The notes beneath the pieces are model-generated. The model was not told the DNA's origin. It did no database searches and was given only the letters and a program-made list of their open reading frames with translations. The translations under genes were made by a program, and so were the position numbers. From contig CAMDTW010000641.1 in the NCBI GenBank assembly GCA_945910005.1, forward strand, positions 749,001 to 813,000: 64,000 nt of DNA, given 5' to 3'. This stretch comes from Isoperla grammatica. Taxonomy: Eukaryota; Arthropoda; Insecta; Plecoptera; Perlodidae. Below are positions 11,001-24,869 of this stretch, piece by piece (the first letter of the stretch is position 1; each line of letters begins with the position of its first letter).

Positions 11001-13716
11001 TACTTGATAAATCCCTGCGCTAAGTCAGTGACATAGAAGCCACTACATGCAACGTATGAGGACAATGCATGTTTCCTTGCTTGTGACGGTGACTGTACTT
11101 GATAAACCCTGCGCTAAGTCAGTGACATGAAAGCCACTACATGCAACGTATGAGGACAACGCATGTTTCCTTGCTTGTGACGGTGACTGTACTTGATAAA
11201 CCCTGCGCTAAGTCAGTGACATAGAAGCCACTACATGCAACATATCAGGACAACGCATGTTTCCTTGCTTGTGACGGTGACTGTACTTGATAAACCTTGC
11301 GCTAAGTCATTGACATAGAAGCCACTACATGCAACGTATGAGGACAACGTATGTTTCGTCTATTGTGACGGTGACTGTACTTGATAAACCCTGCGCTTAG
11401 TCAGTGACATAGATGCCACTACATGCAACATATCAGGACAACGCATGTTTCCTTGCTTGTGACGGTGACTGTACTTGATAAACCCTGCGCTATGTCAGTG
11501 ACATAGAAGCCACTACATGCAACGTATGAGGACAACGCATGTTTCCTTGCTTGTGACGGTGACTGTACTTGATAAACCCTGCGCTAAGTCAGTGACATAG
11601 AAGCCACTACATGCAACGTATGAGGACAATGCATGTTTTCTTGCTTGTGACGGTGACTGTACTTGATAAACCCTGCGCTAAGTCAGTGACATAGAAGCCA
11701 CTACATGCAAATTATCAGGACATCGCATGTTTTCTTGCTTATGACGGTGACTGTACTTGATAAACCTTGCGCTAAGTTAGTGACATGAAGGCCACTACAT
11801 GCAACATATCAGGACAACGCATGTTTCCTTGCTTGTGACGGTGACTGTACTTGATAAACCCTGCGCTTAATCAGTGACATAAAGCCACCACATGCAACAT
11901 AACAGGACAACGCATGTTTCGTTGCTTGTGACGGTGACTGTACTTGATAAACCCTGCGCTAAGTCAAGGACATGAAAGCCACTTCATGCAACATATGAGA
12001 ACAACGTATGTTTCCTCGCTTGTGACGGTTACTGTACTTGATAAACCCTGCGCTTAGTCAGTGACATGAAAGCCACTTCATGCAACATATGAGAACAACG
12101 CATGTTTCCTTGCTTGTGACGGTGACTGTACTTGAAAAACCCTGCGCTTAGTCAAAGACATAGAAGCCACTACATGCAACATATCAGGACAACGCATGTT
12201 TCCTTGCTTGTGACGGTCACTGTAATTGATAAACCCTGCGCTAAGTCAGTGATATGAAAGCCACTACATGCAACGTATGAGGACAACTCATGTTTCCTTG
12301 CTTGTGACGGTGACGTTACTTGATAAACCCTGCGCTAAGTCAGTGAGATGAAAGCCACTACATGCAACGAATGAGGACAACGTATGTTTCCTTGCTTCTG
12401 AAGGTGACTGTACTTGATAAACCCTGCGCTAAGTCAGTGACATGAAAGCCACTACATGCAACGTATCAGGACAACGCATGTTTCCTTGCTTGTGACGGTG
12501 ACTGTACTTGATAAACCCTGCGCCAAATCAGTGACATGAAAGCCACTACATGCAACGTATCAGCACAACGCATGTTTTCTTGCTTGTGACGGTGACTGTA
12601 CTTGATAAACCCTGCGCTAAGTCAGTGACATGAAAGCCACTACATGCAACGTATCAGGACAACGCATGTTTTCTTGCTTGTGACGGTGGCTGTACTATAT
12701 AAAACCTGCGCTTAGTCAGTGACATGAAAGCAACTACATGCAACGTATCAGGACAACGCATGTTTTCTTGCTTGTGACGGTGACTGTACTTGATAAACCC
12801 TGCGCTAAGTCAGTGACATGAAAGCCACTTCATGCAACATATCAGGACAACGCATGTTTCCTTGCTTGTGATGGTGACTGTAATTGATAAACCCTGCGCT
12901 AAGTCAGTGACTTAGAAGCCACTACATGCAACATATCAGGACAACGCATGTTTCCTTGCTTGTGACGGTGACTGTACTTGATAAACCTGCGCTAAGTCAG
13001 TGACATAGAAGCCACTACATGCAACATATCAGGACAACGCATGTTTCCTTGCTTGTGACGGTGACTGTACGTGATAAACCCTGCGCTTAGTCAGTGACAT
13101 GAAAGCCACTACATGGAACGTATGAGGACAACGCATGTTTCCTTGCTTGTGACGGTGACTTTACTTGATAAACCCTGCGCTATGTCAGTGACATGAAAGC
13201 CACTACATGCAACATATCAGGACAACGCATGTTTCCTCGCTTGTGACGGTGACTGTACATGATAAACCCTGCGCTAAGTCAGTGACATAGAAGCCACTAC
13301 ATGCAACATATCAGGACAACGCATGTTTCCTTGCTTGTGACGGTCACTGTACTTGATAAACCCTGCGCTAAGTCAGTGACATAGAAGCCACTACATGCAA
13401 CATATCAGGACAACGCATGTTTCCTCGCTTGTGACGGTGACTGTACTTGATAAACCCTGCGCTAAGTCAGTGACATGAAAGCCATTACATGCAACGTATC
13501 AGGACAACGCATGTTTCCTTGCTTGTGACGGTGACTGTACTTGATAAAACCCTGCGCTAAGTCAGTGACAGAAGCCACTACATGCAACGTATGAGGACAA
13601 CGCATGTTTCCTTGCTTGTGACGGTGACTGTACTTGATAAACCCTGCGCTTAGTCAGTGACATGAAAGCCACTACATGCAACGTATGAGGATAACGCATG
13701 TTTCCTAGCTTGTGAC
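8055..13716. repeat. Higher-order block A, second tandem copy (B/D)
   Basis: This copy is collinear with 2769-8043. Offsets are 5,286, then 5,380, then 5,474 up to about 11209, and 5,473 to 5,661 from about 12180 on. It has one extra monomer near 8640, one near 10640 (GAAACCCACTAC variant) and two near 12330-12510 compared with the first copy; the third relative at 27.9-33.2 kb has the same extras, so the first copy probably lost them. The segment 11210-12160 is a foreign cassette of about ten monomers that replaces 5735-6690. The 26 bp remnant recurs at 8994-9019. Confidence 0.85.
11210..12160. repeat. Replacement cassette within second block A copy
   Basis: Both flanks match block A at offsets of 5,474 and 5,473, yet the roughly ten monomers between do not match the corresponding 5735-6690. 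Distinct variants here include TCGTCTATTG near 11347, AAATTATCAGG near 11708, CTTAATCAG with CATAACAGG near 11870-11905, and CATATGAGAAC near 11990 and 12085. The 11.82-12.05 kb part resembles 34.02-34.22 kb. Equal length (within 1 bp) with different content suggests replacement rather than insertion. Confidence 0.7.
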
Positions 13717-13810
13717 GGTGACTGTACTTGATAAACCCTGCGCTTAGTCAGTGACATGAAAGCCACTACATGCAACGTATGAGGATAACGCATGTTTCCT
13801 AGCTTGTGAC
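13623..13810. repeat. Freshly doubled monomer (two identical 94 bp copies)
   Basis: The monomers at 13623-13716 and 13717-13810 are identical, including the unusual GAGGATAACGC and TCCTAGCTTG variants. The next higher-order copy has only one (17282-17375). This single-unit gain accounts exactly for the 3,659 against 3,565 bp spacing of the flanking markers. Confidence 0.93.
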
Positions 13811-15299
13811 GGTGACTGTACTTGATAAACCCTGCGCTAAGTCAGTGACATGGAAGCCACGACATGCAACATATCAGGACTACTCATGTTTCCTTGCTTG
13901 TGACGGTCACTGTACTTGATAAACCCTGCGCTAAGTCATTGACATAAAAGCCACTACATGCAACGTATGAGGACAACGCATGTTTCCTTGCTTGTGACGG
14001 TGACTGTACTTGATAAACCCTGCGCTAAGTCAGTGACATAGAAGCCACTACATGCAACATATCAGGACAACGCATGTTTCCTTGCTTGTGACGGTCACTG
14101 TACTTGATAAACCCTGCGCTAAGTCAGTGACATGAAAGCCACTACATACAACGTATATGGACAACTCATGTTTCCTTGCTTGCTACGGTGACTGTACTTG
14201 ATAAACCCTGCGCTAAGTCAGTGACATGAAAGCCACTACATGCAACGTATAAGGACAACGCATGTTTTCTTGCTTGTGACGGTGACTGTACTTGATAAAC
14301 CCTGCGCTAAGTCAGTGACATGAAAGCCACTACATGCAACGTATCAGGACAACGCACGTTTTCTTGCTTGTGACGGTGACTGTACTTGTTAACCCAGCGC
14401 TAAGTCAGTGACATAGAAGCCACTACATGCAACATATCAGGACAACGCATGTGTCCTCGCTTGTGACGGTGACTGTACTTGATAAACCCTGCGCTAAGTC
14501 AGTGACATAGAAGCCACTTCATGCAACATTGAGGACAACGCATGTTTCCTCTATTGTGACGGTGACTGTACTTGATAAACCCTGCGCTATGTCAGTGACA
14601 TGAAAGCTACTACATGCAACATATCAGGACATAGCATGTTTTCCCGCTTGTGATGGTGACTGTACTTTATAAACCCTGCGCTATGTCAGTGACATGAAAG
14701 CCACTACATGCAACATATCAGGACAACGCATGTTTCCTCGCTTGTGACGGTGACTGTACTTGATAAACCCTGCGCTAAGTCAGTGACATAGAAGCCACTA
14801 CATGCAACATATCAGGACAACGCATGTTTCCTTGCTTGTGACGGTGACTGTACTTGATAAACCCTGCGCTAAGGCAGTGATATGAAAGCCACTTCATGCA
14901 ACGTATGAGGACAACGCATGTTTCCTTGCTTGTGACGGTGACTGTACTTGATAAACCTTGCGCTAAGTCAGTGACATAGAAGCCACTTCATGCAACGTAT
15001 CAGGACAACGCATGTTTCCTTGCTTGTGACGGTGACTGTACTTGATAAACCTTTGACATAGAAGCCACTACATGCAACGTATCAGGACAACGCATGTTTC
15101 CTTGATTGTGACGGTGACTGTACTTGACAACCTTGCGCTAAGTCAGTGACATAGAAGCCACTACATGCAACGTATGAGGACAACGCATGTTTCCTTGCTT
15201 GTGACGGTGACTGTACTTGATTAACCCTGCGCTAAGTCAGTGACATAGAAGCCACTACATGCAACGTATGAGGACATTGCATGTTTCCTTGCTTGTGAC

Positions 15300-15404
15300 G
15301 GTGACTGTACTTGATAAACCCTGCGCTAAGTCAGTGACATAGAAGCCACTTGTGACGGTGACTGTACTTGATTAACCTTTGACATAGAAGCCACAACATG
15401 CAAC
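15300..15404 (+). repeat. 57 bp + 48 bp truncated monomer pair
   Basis: 15300-15356 joins GAAGCCACT to TGTGAC. 15357-15404 lacks both the CTGCGCTAAGTCAG segment and everything after ACATGCAAC. The pair recurs at 18865-18969 and 22430-22534, each 3,565 bp further on. The first truncation resembles the 56 bp type but keeps GCGCTAAG, which suggests a shared origin followed by sequence exchange. Confidence 0.9.
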
Positions 15405-16258
15405 GGTGACTGTACTTGATAAACCTTGCGCTAAGTCAGTGACATAGAAGCCACTTCATGCAATGTATGAGGACAACGCATGTTTCCTTGCTCGTGACGG
15501 TGACTGTACTTGATAAACCCTGCGCTAAGTCAGTGATATGAAAGCCACTACATGCAACGTATAAGAACAACGCATGTTTCCTTGCTTGTGACGGTGACTG
15601 TACTTGATAAACCCTGCGCTAAGTCAGTGACATAGAAGCCACTACATGCAACATATCAGGACAACGCATGTTTTCTCGCTTGTGACGGTGATTGTACTTG
15701 ATAAACCCTGCGCTAAGTCAGTGACATAGAAGCCACTACATGCAACATATCAGGACAACTCATGTTTCCTCTATTGTGACGGTGACTGTACTTGATAAAC
15801 CCTGCGCTAAGTCAGTGACATAGAAGGCACTAAATGCAACGTATGAGGACAACGCATGTTTCCTTGCTTGTGACGGTGACTGTACTTGATAAACCCTGCA
15901 AAAGTCAGTGACATAGAAGCCACTACAAGCAACGTATCAGGACAACGCATGTTTCTTCGCTTGTGACGGTGACTGTACTTGATTGATCCTGCGCTAAGTC
16001 AGTGACATAGAAGCCACTTCATGCAACATATCAGGACAACGCATGTTTTCTCTATTGTGACGGTGACTGTATCTGATAAACCCTGCGCTAAGTCAGTGAC
16101 ATAGAAGCCACTACATGCAACATATCAGGACAACGCATGTTTCCTTGCTTGTGACGGTGACTGTACTTGATAAACCCTGCGCTAAGTCAGTGACTTTGAA
16201 GCCACTACATGCAACATATCAGGACAACGCATGTTTCCTTGCTTGTGACGGTGACTGA

Positions 16259-19200
16259 ACTTGATAAACCCTGCGCTAAGTCAGTGACATGAAAGCCACT
16301 ACATGCAACGTATCAGGACAACGCATGTTTTCTTGCTTGTGACGGTGGCTGTACTATATAAAACCTGCGCTTAGTCAGTGACATGAAAGCAACTACATGC
16401 AACGTATCAGGACAACGCATGTTTTCTTGCTTGTGACGGTGACTGTACTTGATAAACCCTGCGCTAAGTCAGTGACATGAAAGCCACTTCATGCAACATA
16501 TCAGGACAACGCATGTTTCCTTGCTTGTGATGGTGACTGTAATTGATAAACCCTGCGCTAAGTCAGTGACTTAGAAGCCACTACATGCAACATATCAGGA
16601 CAACGCATGTTTCCTTGCTTGTGACGGTGACTGTACTTGATAAACCTGCGCTAAGTCAGTGACATAGAAGCCACTACATGCAACATATCAGGACAACGCA
16701 TGTTTCCTTGCTTGTGACGGTGACTGTACGTGATAAACCCTGCGCTTAGTCAGTGACATGAAAGCCACTACATGGAACGTATGAGGACAACGCATGTTTC
16801 CTTGCTTGTGACGGTGACTTTACTTGATAAACCCTGCGCTATGTCAGTGACATGAAAGCCACTACATGCAACATATCAGGACAACGCATGTTTCCTCGCT
16901 TGTGACGGTGACTGTACATGATAAACCCTGCGCTAAGTCAGTGACATAGAAGCCACTACATGCAACATATCAGGACAACGCATGTTTCCTTGCTTGTGAC
17001 GGTCACTGTACTTGATAAACCCTGCGCTAAGTCAGTGACATAGAAGCCACTACATGCAACATATCAGGACAACGCATGTTTCCTCGCTTGTGACGGTGAC
17101 TGTACTTGATAAACCCTGCGCTAAGTCAGTGACATGAAAGCCATTACATGCAACGTATCAGGACAACGCATGTTTCCTTGCTTGTGACGGTGACTGTACT
17201 TGATAAAACCCTGCGCTAAGTCAGTGACAGAAGCCACTACATGCAACGTATGAGGACAACGCATGTTTCCTTGCTTGTGACGGTGACTGTACTTGATAAA
17301 CCCTGCGCTTAGTCAGTGACATGAAAGCCACTACATGCAACGTATGAGGATAACGCATGTTTCCTAGCTTGTGACGGTGACTGTACTTGATAAACCCTGC
17401 GCTAAGTCAGTGACATGGAAGCCACGACATGCAACATATCAGGACTACTCATGTTTCCTTGCTTGTGACGGTCACTGTACTTGATAAACCCTGCGCTAAG
17501 TCATTGACATAAAAGCCACTACATGCAACGTATGAGGACAACGCATGTTTCCTTGCTTGTGACGGTGACTGTACTTGATAAACCCTGCGCTAAGTCAGTG
17601 ACATAGAAGCCACTACATGCAACATATCAGGACAACGCATGTTTCCTTGCTTGTGACGGTCACTGTACTTGATAAACCCTGCGCTAAGTCAGTGACATGA
17701 AAGCCACTACATACAACGTATATGGACAACTCATGTTTCCTTGCTTGCTACGGTGACTGTACTTGATAAACCCTGCGCTAAGTCAGTGACATGAAAGCCA
17801 CTACATGCAACGTATAAGGACAACGCATGTTTTCTTGCTTGTGACGGTGACTGTACTTGATAAACCCTGCGCTAAGTCAGTGACATGAAAGCCACTACAT
17901 GCAACGTATCAGGACAACGCATGTTTTCTTGCTTGTGACGGTGACTGTACTTGTTAACCCAGCGCTAAGTCAGTGACATAGAAGCCACTACATGCAACAT
18001 ATCAGGACAACGCATGTGTCCTCGCTTGTGACGGTGACTGTACTTGATAAACCCTGCGCTAAGTCAGTGACATAGAAGCCACTTCATGCAACATTGAGGA
18101 CAACGCATGTTTCCTCTATTGTGACGGTGACTGTACTTGATAAACCCTGCGCTATGTCAGTGACATGAAAGCTACTACATGCAACATATCAGGACATAGC
18201 ATGTTTTCCCGCTTGTGATGGTGACTGTACTTTATAAACCCTGCGCTATGTCAGTGACATGAAAGCCACTACATGCAACATATCAGGACAACGCATGTTT
18301 CCTCGCTTGTGACGGTGACTGTACTTGATAAACCCTGCGCTAAGTCAGTGACATAGAAGCCACTACATGCAACATATCAGGACAACGCATGTTTCCTTGC
18401 TTGTGACGGTGACTGTACTTGATAAACCCTGCGCTAAGGCAGTGATATGAAAGCCACTTCATGCAACGTATGAGGACAACGCATGTTTCCTTGCTTGTGA
18501 CGGTGACTGTACTTGATAAACCTTGCGCTAAGTCAGTGACATAGAAGCCACTTCATGCAACGTATCAGGACAACGCATGTTTCCTTGCTTGTGACGGTGA
18601 CTGTACTTGATAAACCTTTGACATAGAAGCCACTACATGCAACGTATCAGGACAACGCATGTTTCCTTGATTGTGACGGTGACTGTACTTGACAACCTTG
18701 CGCTAAGTCAGTGACATAGAAGCCACTACATGCAACGTATGAGGACAACGCATGTTTCCTTGCTTGTGACGGTGACTGTACTTGATTAACCCTGCGCTAA
18801 GTCAGTGACATAGAAGCCACTACATGCAACGTATGAGGACATTGCATGTTTCCTTGCTTGTGACGGTGACTGTACTTGATAAACCCTGCGCTAAGTCAGT
18901 GACATAGAAGCCACTTGTGACGGTGACTGTACTTGATTAACCTTTGACATAGAAGCCACAACATGCAACGGTGACTGTACTTGATAAACCTTGCGCTAAG
19001 TCAGTGACATAGAAGCCACTTCATGCAATGTATGAGGACAACGCATGTTTCCTTGCTCGTGACGGTGACTGTACTTGATAAACCCTGCGCTAAGTCAGTG
19101 ATATGAAAGCCACTACATGCAACGTATAAGAACAACGCATGTTTCCTTGCTTGTGACGGTGACTGTACTTGATAAACCCTGCGCTAAGTCAGTGACATAG

Positions 19201-19823
19201 AAGCCACTACATGCAACATATCAGGACAACGCATGTTTTCTCGCTTGTGACGGTGATTGTACTTGATAAACCCTGCGCTAAGTCAGTGACATAGAAGCCA
19301 CTACATGCAACATATCAGGACAACTCATGTTTCCTCTATTGTGACGGTGACTGTACTTGATAAACCCTGCGCTAAGTCAGTGACATAGAAGGCACTAAAT
19401 GCAACGTATGAGGACAACGCATGTTTCCTTGCTTGTGACGGTGACTGTACTTGATAAACCCTGCAAAAGTCAGTGACATAGAAGCCACTACAAGCAACGT
19501 ATCAGGACAACGCATGTTTCTTCGCTTGTGACGGTGACTGTACTTGATTGATCCTGCGCTAAGTCAGTGACATAGAAGCCACTTCATGCAACATATCAGG
19601 ACAACGCATGTTTTCTCTATTGTGACGGTGACTGTATCTGATAAACCCTGCGCTAAGTCAGTGACATAGAAGCCACTACATGCAACATATCAGGACAACG
19701 CATGTTTCCTTGCTTGTGACGGTGACTGTACTTGATAAACCCTGCGCTAAGTCAGTGACTTTGAAGCCACTACATGCAACATATCAGGACAACGCATGTT
19801 TCCTTGCTTGTGACGGTGACTGA
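16259..19823. repeat. 3,565 bp higher-order repeat, copy 2 (cassette Z + core Y)
   Basis: This copy is about 38 monomers long. The cassette part (to about 17605) carries, in order, the TATA-like marker (16344), a TAATTG variant, GACTTAGAAG, GTACGTG, CATGGAACG, GTACATG, GGTCACTG and CATGGAAGCCACGAC variants, as in copy 1. The core follows at 17605. Very few differences from copy 1 were seen in the core, for example GCACGTTTT near 14356 against GCATGTTTT near 17920. Near-identity implies recent duplication or conversion. Confidence 0.92.
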
Positions 19824-22800
19824 ACTTGATAAACCCTGCGCTAAGTCAGTGACATGAAAGCCACTACATGCAACGTATGAGGTCAACTCATGTTTCCTTG
19901 CTTGTGACGGTGACTGTACTTGATAAACCCTGCGCTAAGTCAGTGACATGAAAGCCACTACATGCAACGTATGAGGACAACGCATGTTTCCTTGCTTGTG
20001 ACGGTGACTGAACTTGATAAACCCTGCTCTAAGTCAGTGACATGAAAGCCACTACATGCAACGTATGAGGTCAACTCATGTTTCCTTGCTTGTGACGGTG
20101 ACTGAACTTGATAAACCCTGCGCTAAGTCAGTGACATGAAAGCCACTACATGCAACGTATGAGGACAACGCATGTTTCCTTGTTTGTGACGGTGACTGAA
20201 CTTGATAAACCCTGCGCTAAGTCAGTGACATGAAAGCCACTACATGCAACGTATGAGGACAACGCATGTTTCCTTGCTTGTGACGGTAAAGTTACTTGAT
20301 AAACCCTGCGCTTAGTCAGTGACATGAAAGCCACTACATGCAACGTATCAGGACAACGCATGTTTCCTTGCTTGTGACGGTGACTGTACTTGATAAACCC
20401 TGCGCTAAGTCAGTGACATGAAAGCCACTTCATGCAACATATAAGAACAACGCCTGTTTCCGCGCTTGTGAAGGTGACTGTATTTAAAAACCCTGCGCTA
20501 AGTCAGTGACATAGAAGCCACTACATGCAACGTATGAGGACAACGCATGTTTCCTCGCTTGTGACGGTGACTGTACTTGATAAACCCTGCGCTTAGTCAG
20601 AGACATAAAAGCCACTTCATGCAACATATGAGAACAACGAATGTTTCCTCGCTTGTGAAGGTGACTGTACTTGAAAAACCCTGCGCTAAGTCAGTGACAT
20701 GAAAGCCACTTCATGCAACATATGAGGACAACTCATGTTTCCTCACTTGTGAAGGTCACTGTACTTAATAAACCCTGCGCTAAGTCAGTGACATAGAAGC
20801 CACTACATGCAACGTATCAGGACAACGCATGTTTTCCTGCTTGTGACGGTGACTGTACTTTATAAACCCTGCGCTATGTCAGTGACATGAAAGCCACTAC
20901 ATGCAACAAATCAGGAAACGCATGTTTCCTCGCTTGTGACGGTGACTGTACTCGATTAACCCTGCGCTAAGTCAGTGACATAGAAGCCACTACATGCAAC
21001 ATATCAGGACAACGCATGTTTCCTTGCTTGTGACGGTGACTGTACTTGATAAACCCTGCGCTAAGGCAGTGACATGAAAGCCACTACATGCAACGTATGA
21101 GGACAACGCATGTTTCCTTGCTTATGACGGTGACTGTACTTGACAAACCCTGCGCTAAGTCAGTGACATAGAAGCCACTACATGCAACATATCAGGACAA
21201 CGCATGTTTCCTTGCTTGTGACGGTCACTGTACTTGATAAACCCTGCGCTAAGTCAGTGACATGAAAGCCACTACATACAACGTATATGGACAACTCATG
21301 TTTCCTTGCTTGCTACGGTGACTGTACTTGATAAACCCTGCGCTAAGTCAGTGACATGAAAGCCACTACATGCAACGTATAAGGACAACGCATGTTTTCT
21401 TGCTTGTGACGGTGACTGTACTTGATAAACCCTGCGCTAAGTCAGTGACATGAAAGCCACTACATGCAACGTATCAGGACAACGCATGTTTTCTTGCTTG
21501 TGACGGTGACTGTACTTGTTAACCCAGCGCTAAGTCAGTGACATAGAAGCCACTACATGCAACATATCAGGACAACGCATGTGTCCTCGCTTGTGACGGT
21601 GACTGTACTTGATAAACCCTGCGCTAAGTCAGTGACATAGAAGCCACTTCATGCAACATTGAGGACAACGCATGTTTCCTCTATTGTGACGGTGACTGTA
21701 CTTGATAAACCCTGCGCTATGTCAGTGACATGAAAGCTACTACATGCAACATATCAGGACATAGCATGTTTTCCCGCTTGTGATGGTGACTGTACTTTAT
21801 AAACCCTGCGCTATGTCAGTGACATGAAAGCCACTACATGCAACATATCAGGACAACGCATGTTTCCTCGCTTGTGACGGTGACTGTACTTGATAAACCC
21901 TGCGCTAAGTCAGTGACATAGAAGCCACTACATGCAACATATCAGGACAACGCATGTTTCCTTGCTTGTGACGGTGACTGTACTTGATAAACCCTGCGCT
22001 AAGGCAGTGATATGAAAGCCACTTCATGCAACGTATGAGGACAACGCATGTTTCCTTGCTTGTGACGGTGACTGTACTTGATAAACCTTGCGCTAAGTCA
22101 GTGACATAGAAGCCACTTCATGCAACGTATCAGGACAACGCATGTTTCCTTGCTTGTGACGGTGACTGTACTTGATAAACCTTTGACATAGAAGCCACTA
22201 CATGCAACGTATCAGGACAACGCATGTTTCCTTGATTGTGACGGTGACTGTACTTGACAACCTTGCGCTAAGTCAGTGACATAGAAGCCACTACATGCAA
22301 CGTATGAGGACAACGCATGTTTCCTTGCTTGTGACGGTGACTGTACTTGATTAACCCTGCGCTAAGTCAGTGACATAGAAGCCACTACATGCAACGTATG
22401 AGGACATTGCATGTTTCCTTGCTTGTGACGGTGACTGTACTTGATAAACCCTGCGATAAGTCAGTGACATAGAAGCCACTTGTGACGGTGACTGTACTTG
22501 ATTAACCTTTGACATAGAAGCCACAACATGCAACGGTGACTGTACTTGATAAACCTTGCGCTAAGTCAGTGACATAGAAGCCACTTCATGCAATGTATGA
22601 GGACAACGCATGTTTCCTTGCTCGTGACGGTGACTGTACTTGATAAACCCTGCGCTAAGTCAGTGATATGAAAGCCACTACATGCAACGTATAAGAACAA
22701 CGCATGTTTCCTTGCTTGTGACGGTGACTGTACTTGATAAACCCTGCGCTAAGTCAGTGACATAGAAGCCACTACATGCAACATATCAGGACAACGCATG

Positions 22801-23388
22801 TTTTCTCGCTTGTGACGGTGATTGTACTTGATAAACCCTGCGCTAAGTCAGTGACATAGAAGCCACTACATGCAACATATCAGGACAACTCATGTTTCCT
22901 CTATTGTGACGGTGACTGTACTTGATAAACCCTGCGCTAAGTCAGTGACATAGAAGGCACTAAATGCAACGTATGAGGACAACGCATGTTTCCTTGCTTG
23001 TGACGGTGACTGTACTTGATAAACCCTGCAAAAGTCAGTGACATAGAAGCCACTACAAGCAACGTATCAGGACAACGCATGTTTCTTCGCTTGTGACGGT
23101 GACTGTACTTGATTGATCCTGCGCTAAGTCAGTGACATAGAAGCCACTTCATGCAACATATCAGGACAACGCATGTTTTCTCTATTGTGACGGTGACTGT
23201 ATCTGATAAACCCTGCGCTAAGTCAGTGACATAGAAGCCACTACATGCAACATATCAGGACAACGCATGTTTCCTTGCTTGTGACGGTGACTGTACTTGA
23301 TAAACCCTGCGCTAAGTCAGTGACTTTGAAGCCACTACATGCAACATATCAGGACAACGCATGTTTCCTTGCTTGTGACGGTGACTGA
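19824..23388. repeat. 3,565 bp higher-order repeat, copy 3 (cassette X + core Y)
   Basis: The core (about 21170-23388) matches copies 1 and 2 at a 3,565 bp offset; for example, CTTGTTAACCC is at 21515. The first 14 monomers (19824-21170) are a different cassette. They have repeated GACTGAACTTG and GAGGTCAACTC variants, a GGTAAAGTTAC variant near 20284, a CATATAAGAAC monomer with GTATTTAAAAACCC near 20440-20490, GTGAAGGTG variants, and CAAATCAGGAAACG near 20908. Cassette X has exactly the same total length as cassette Z. Confidence 0.92.
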
Positions 23389-24787
23389 ACTTGATAAACC
23401 CTGCGCTAAGTCAGTGACATGAAAGCCACTACATGCAACGTATGAGGTCAACTCATGTTTCCTTGCTTGTGACGGTGACTGTACTTGATAAACCCTGCGC
23501 TAAGTCAGTGACATGAAAGCCACTACATGCAACGTATGAGGACAACGCATGTTTCCTTGCTTGTGACGGTGACTGAACTTGATAAACCCTGCTCTAAGTC
23601 AGTGACATGAAAGCCACTACATGCAACGTATGAGGTCAACTCATGTTTCCTTGCTTGTGACGGTGACTGAACTTGATAAACCCTGCGCTAAGTCAGTGAC
23701 ATGAAAGCCACTACATGCAACGTATGAGGACAACGCATGTTTCCTTGTTTGTGACGGTGACTGAACTTGATAAACCCTGCGCTAAGTCAGTGACATGAAA
23801 GCCACTACATGCAACGTATGAGGACAACGCATGTTTCCTTGCTTGTGACGGTAAAGTTACTTGATAAACCCTGCGCTTAGTCAGTGACATGAAAGCCACT
23901 ACATGCAACGTATCAGGACAACGCATGTTTCCTTGCTTGTGACGGTGACTGTACTTGATAAACCCTGCGCTAAGTCAGTGACATGAAAGCCACTTCATGC
24001 AACATATAAGAACAACGCCTGTTTCCGCGCTTGTGAAGGTGACTGTATTTAAAAACCCTGCGCTAAGTCAGTGACATAGAAGCCACTACATGCAACGTAT
24101 GAGGACAACGCATGTTTCCTCGCTTGTGACGGTGACTGTACTTGATAAACCCTGCGCTTAGTCAGAGACATAAAAGCCACTTCATGCAACATATGAGAAC
24201 AACGAATGTTTCCTCGCTTGTGAAGGTGACTGTACTTGAAAAACCCTGCGCTAAGTCAGTGACATGAAAGCCACTTCATGCAACATATGAGGACAACTCA
24301 TGTTTCCTCACTTGTGAAGGTCACTGTACTTAATAAACCCTGCGCTAAGTCAGTGACATAGAAGCCACTACATGCAACGTATCAGGACAACGCATGTTTT
24401 CCTGCTTGTGACGGTGACTGTACTTTATAAACCCTGCGCTATGTCAGTGACATGAAAGCCACTACATGCAACAAATCAGGAAACGCATGTTTCCTCGCTT
24501 GTGACGGTGACTGTACTCGATTAACCCTGCGCTAAGTCAGTGACATAGAAGCCACTACATGCAACATATCAGGACAACGCATGTTTCCTTGCTTGTGACG
24601 GTGACTGTACTTGATAAACCCTGCGCTAAGGCAGTGACATGAAAGCCACTACATGCAACGTATGAGGACAACGCATGTTTCCTTGCTTATGACGGTGACT
24701 GTACTTGACAAACCTTGCGCTAAGTCAGTGACATAGAAGCCACTTCATGCAACGTATCAGGACAACGCATGTTTCCTTGCTTGTGAC
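23389..24787. repeat. 3,565 bp higher-order repeat, partial copy 4 (cassette X only)
   Basis: This stretch repeats 19824-21140 at offset 3,565; for example, both hold the same 71-codon open frame on the minus strand, at 20146-20361 and 23711-23926. It stops inside the monomer 24694-24787, whose front (GACAAACC) matches cassette X and whose rear matches core Y near 14937-15030. About 0.9 kb of core is therefore skipped, and the array passes through an 82 bp monomer into block P copy 2. Confidence 0.9.
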
Positions 24788-24869
24788 GGTGACTGTATTT
24801 GATAAACCTTTGACATAGAAGCCACTACATGCAACGTATCAGGACAACGCATGTTTCCTTGATTGTGAC

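Larger units (their letters stand above)
12600..16258. repeat. 3.6 kb higher-order repeat, copy 1 (cassette Z + core Y)
   Basis: This is the first of a tandem series. It starts about one monomer before the TATA-like marker at 12685 and ends at GACTGAAC near 16256. It is 94 bp longer than the next copy because one monomer is doubled (13623-13716 and 13717-13810 are identical). The core Y (about 14040-16258) carries landmarks repeated at an exact 3,565 bp offset: CTTGTTAACCCAGCGC at 14385, the 82 bp monomer at 15031, the 57 bp monomer at 15300 and the 48 bp monomer at 15357. Confidence 0.9.
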
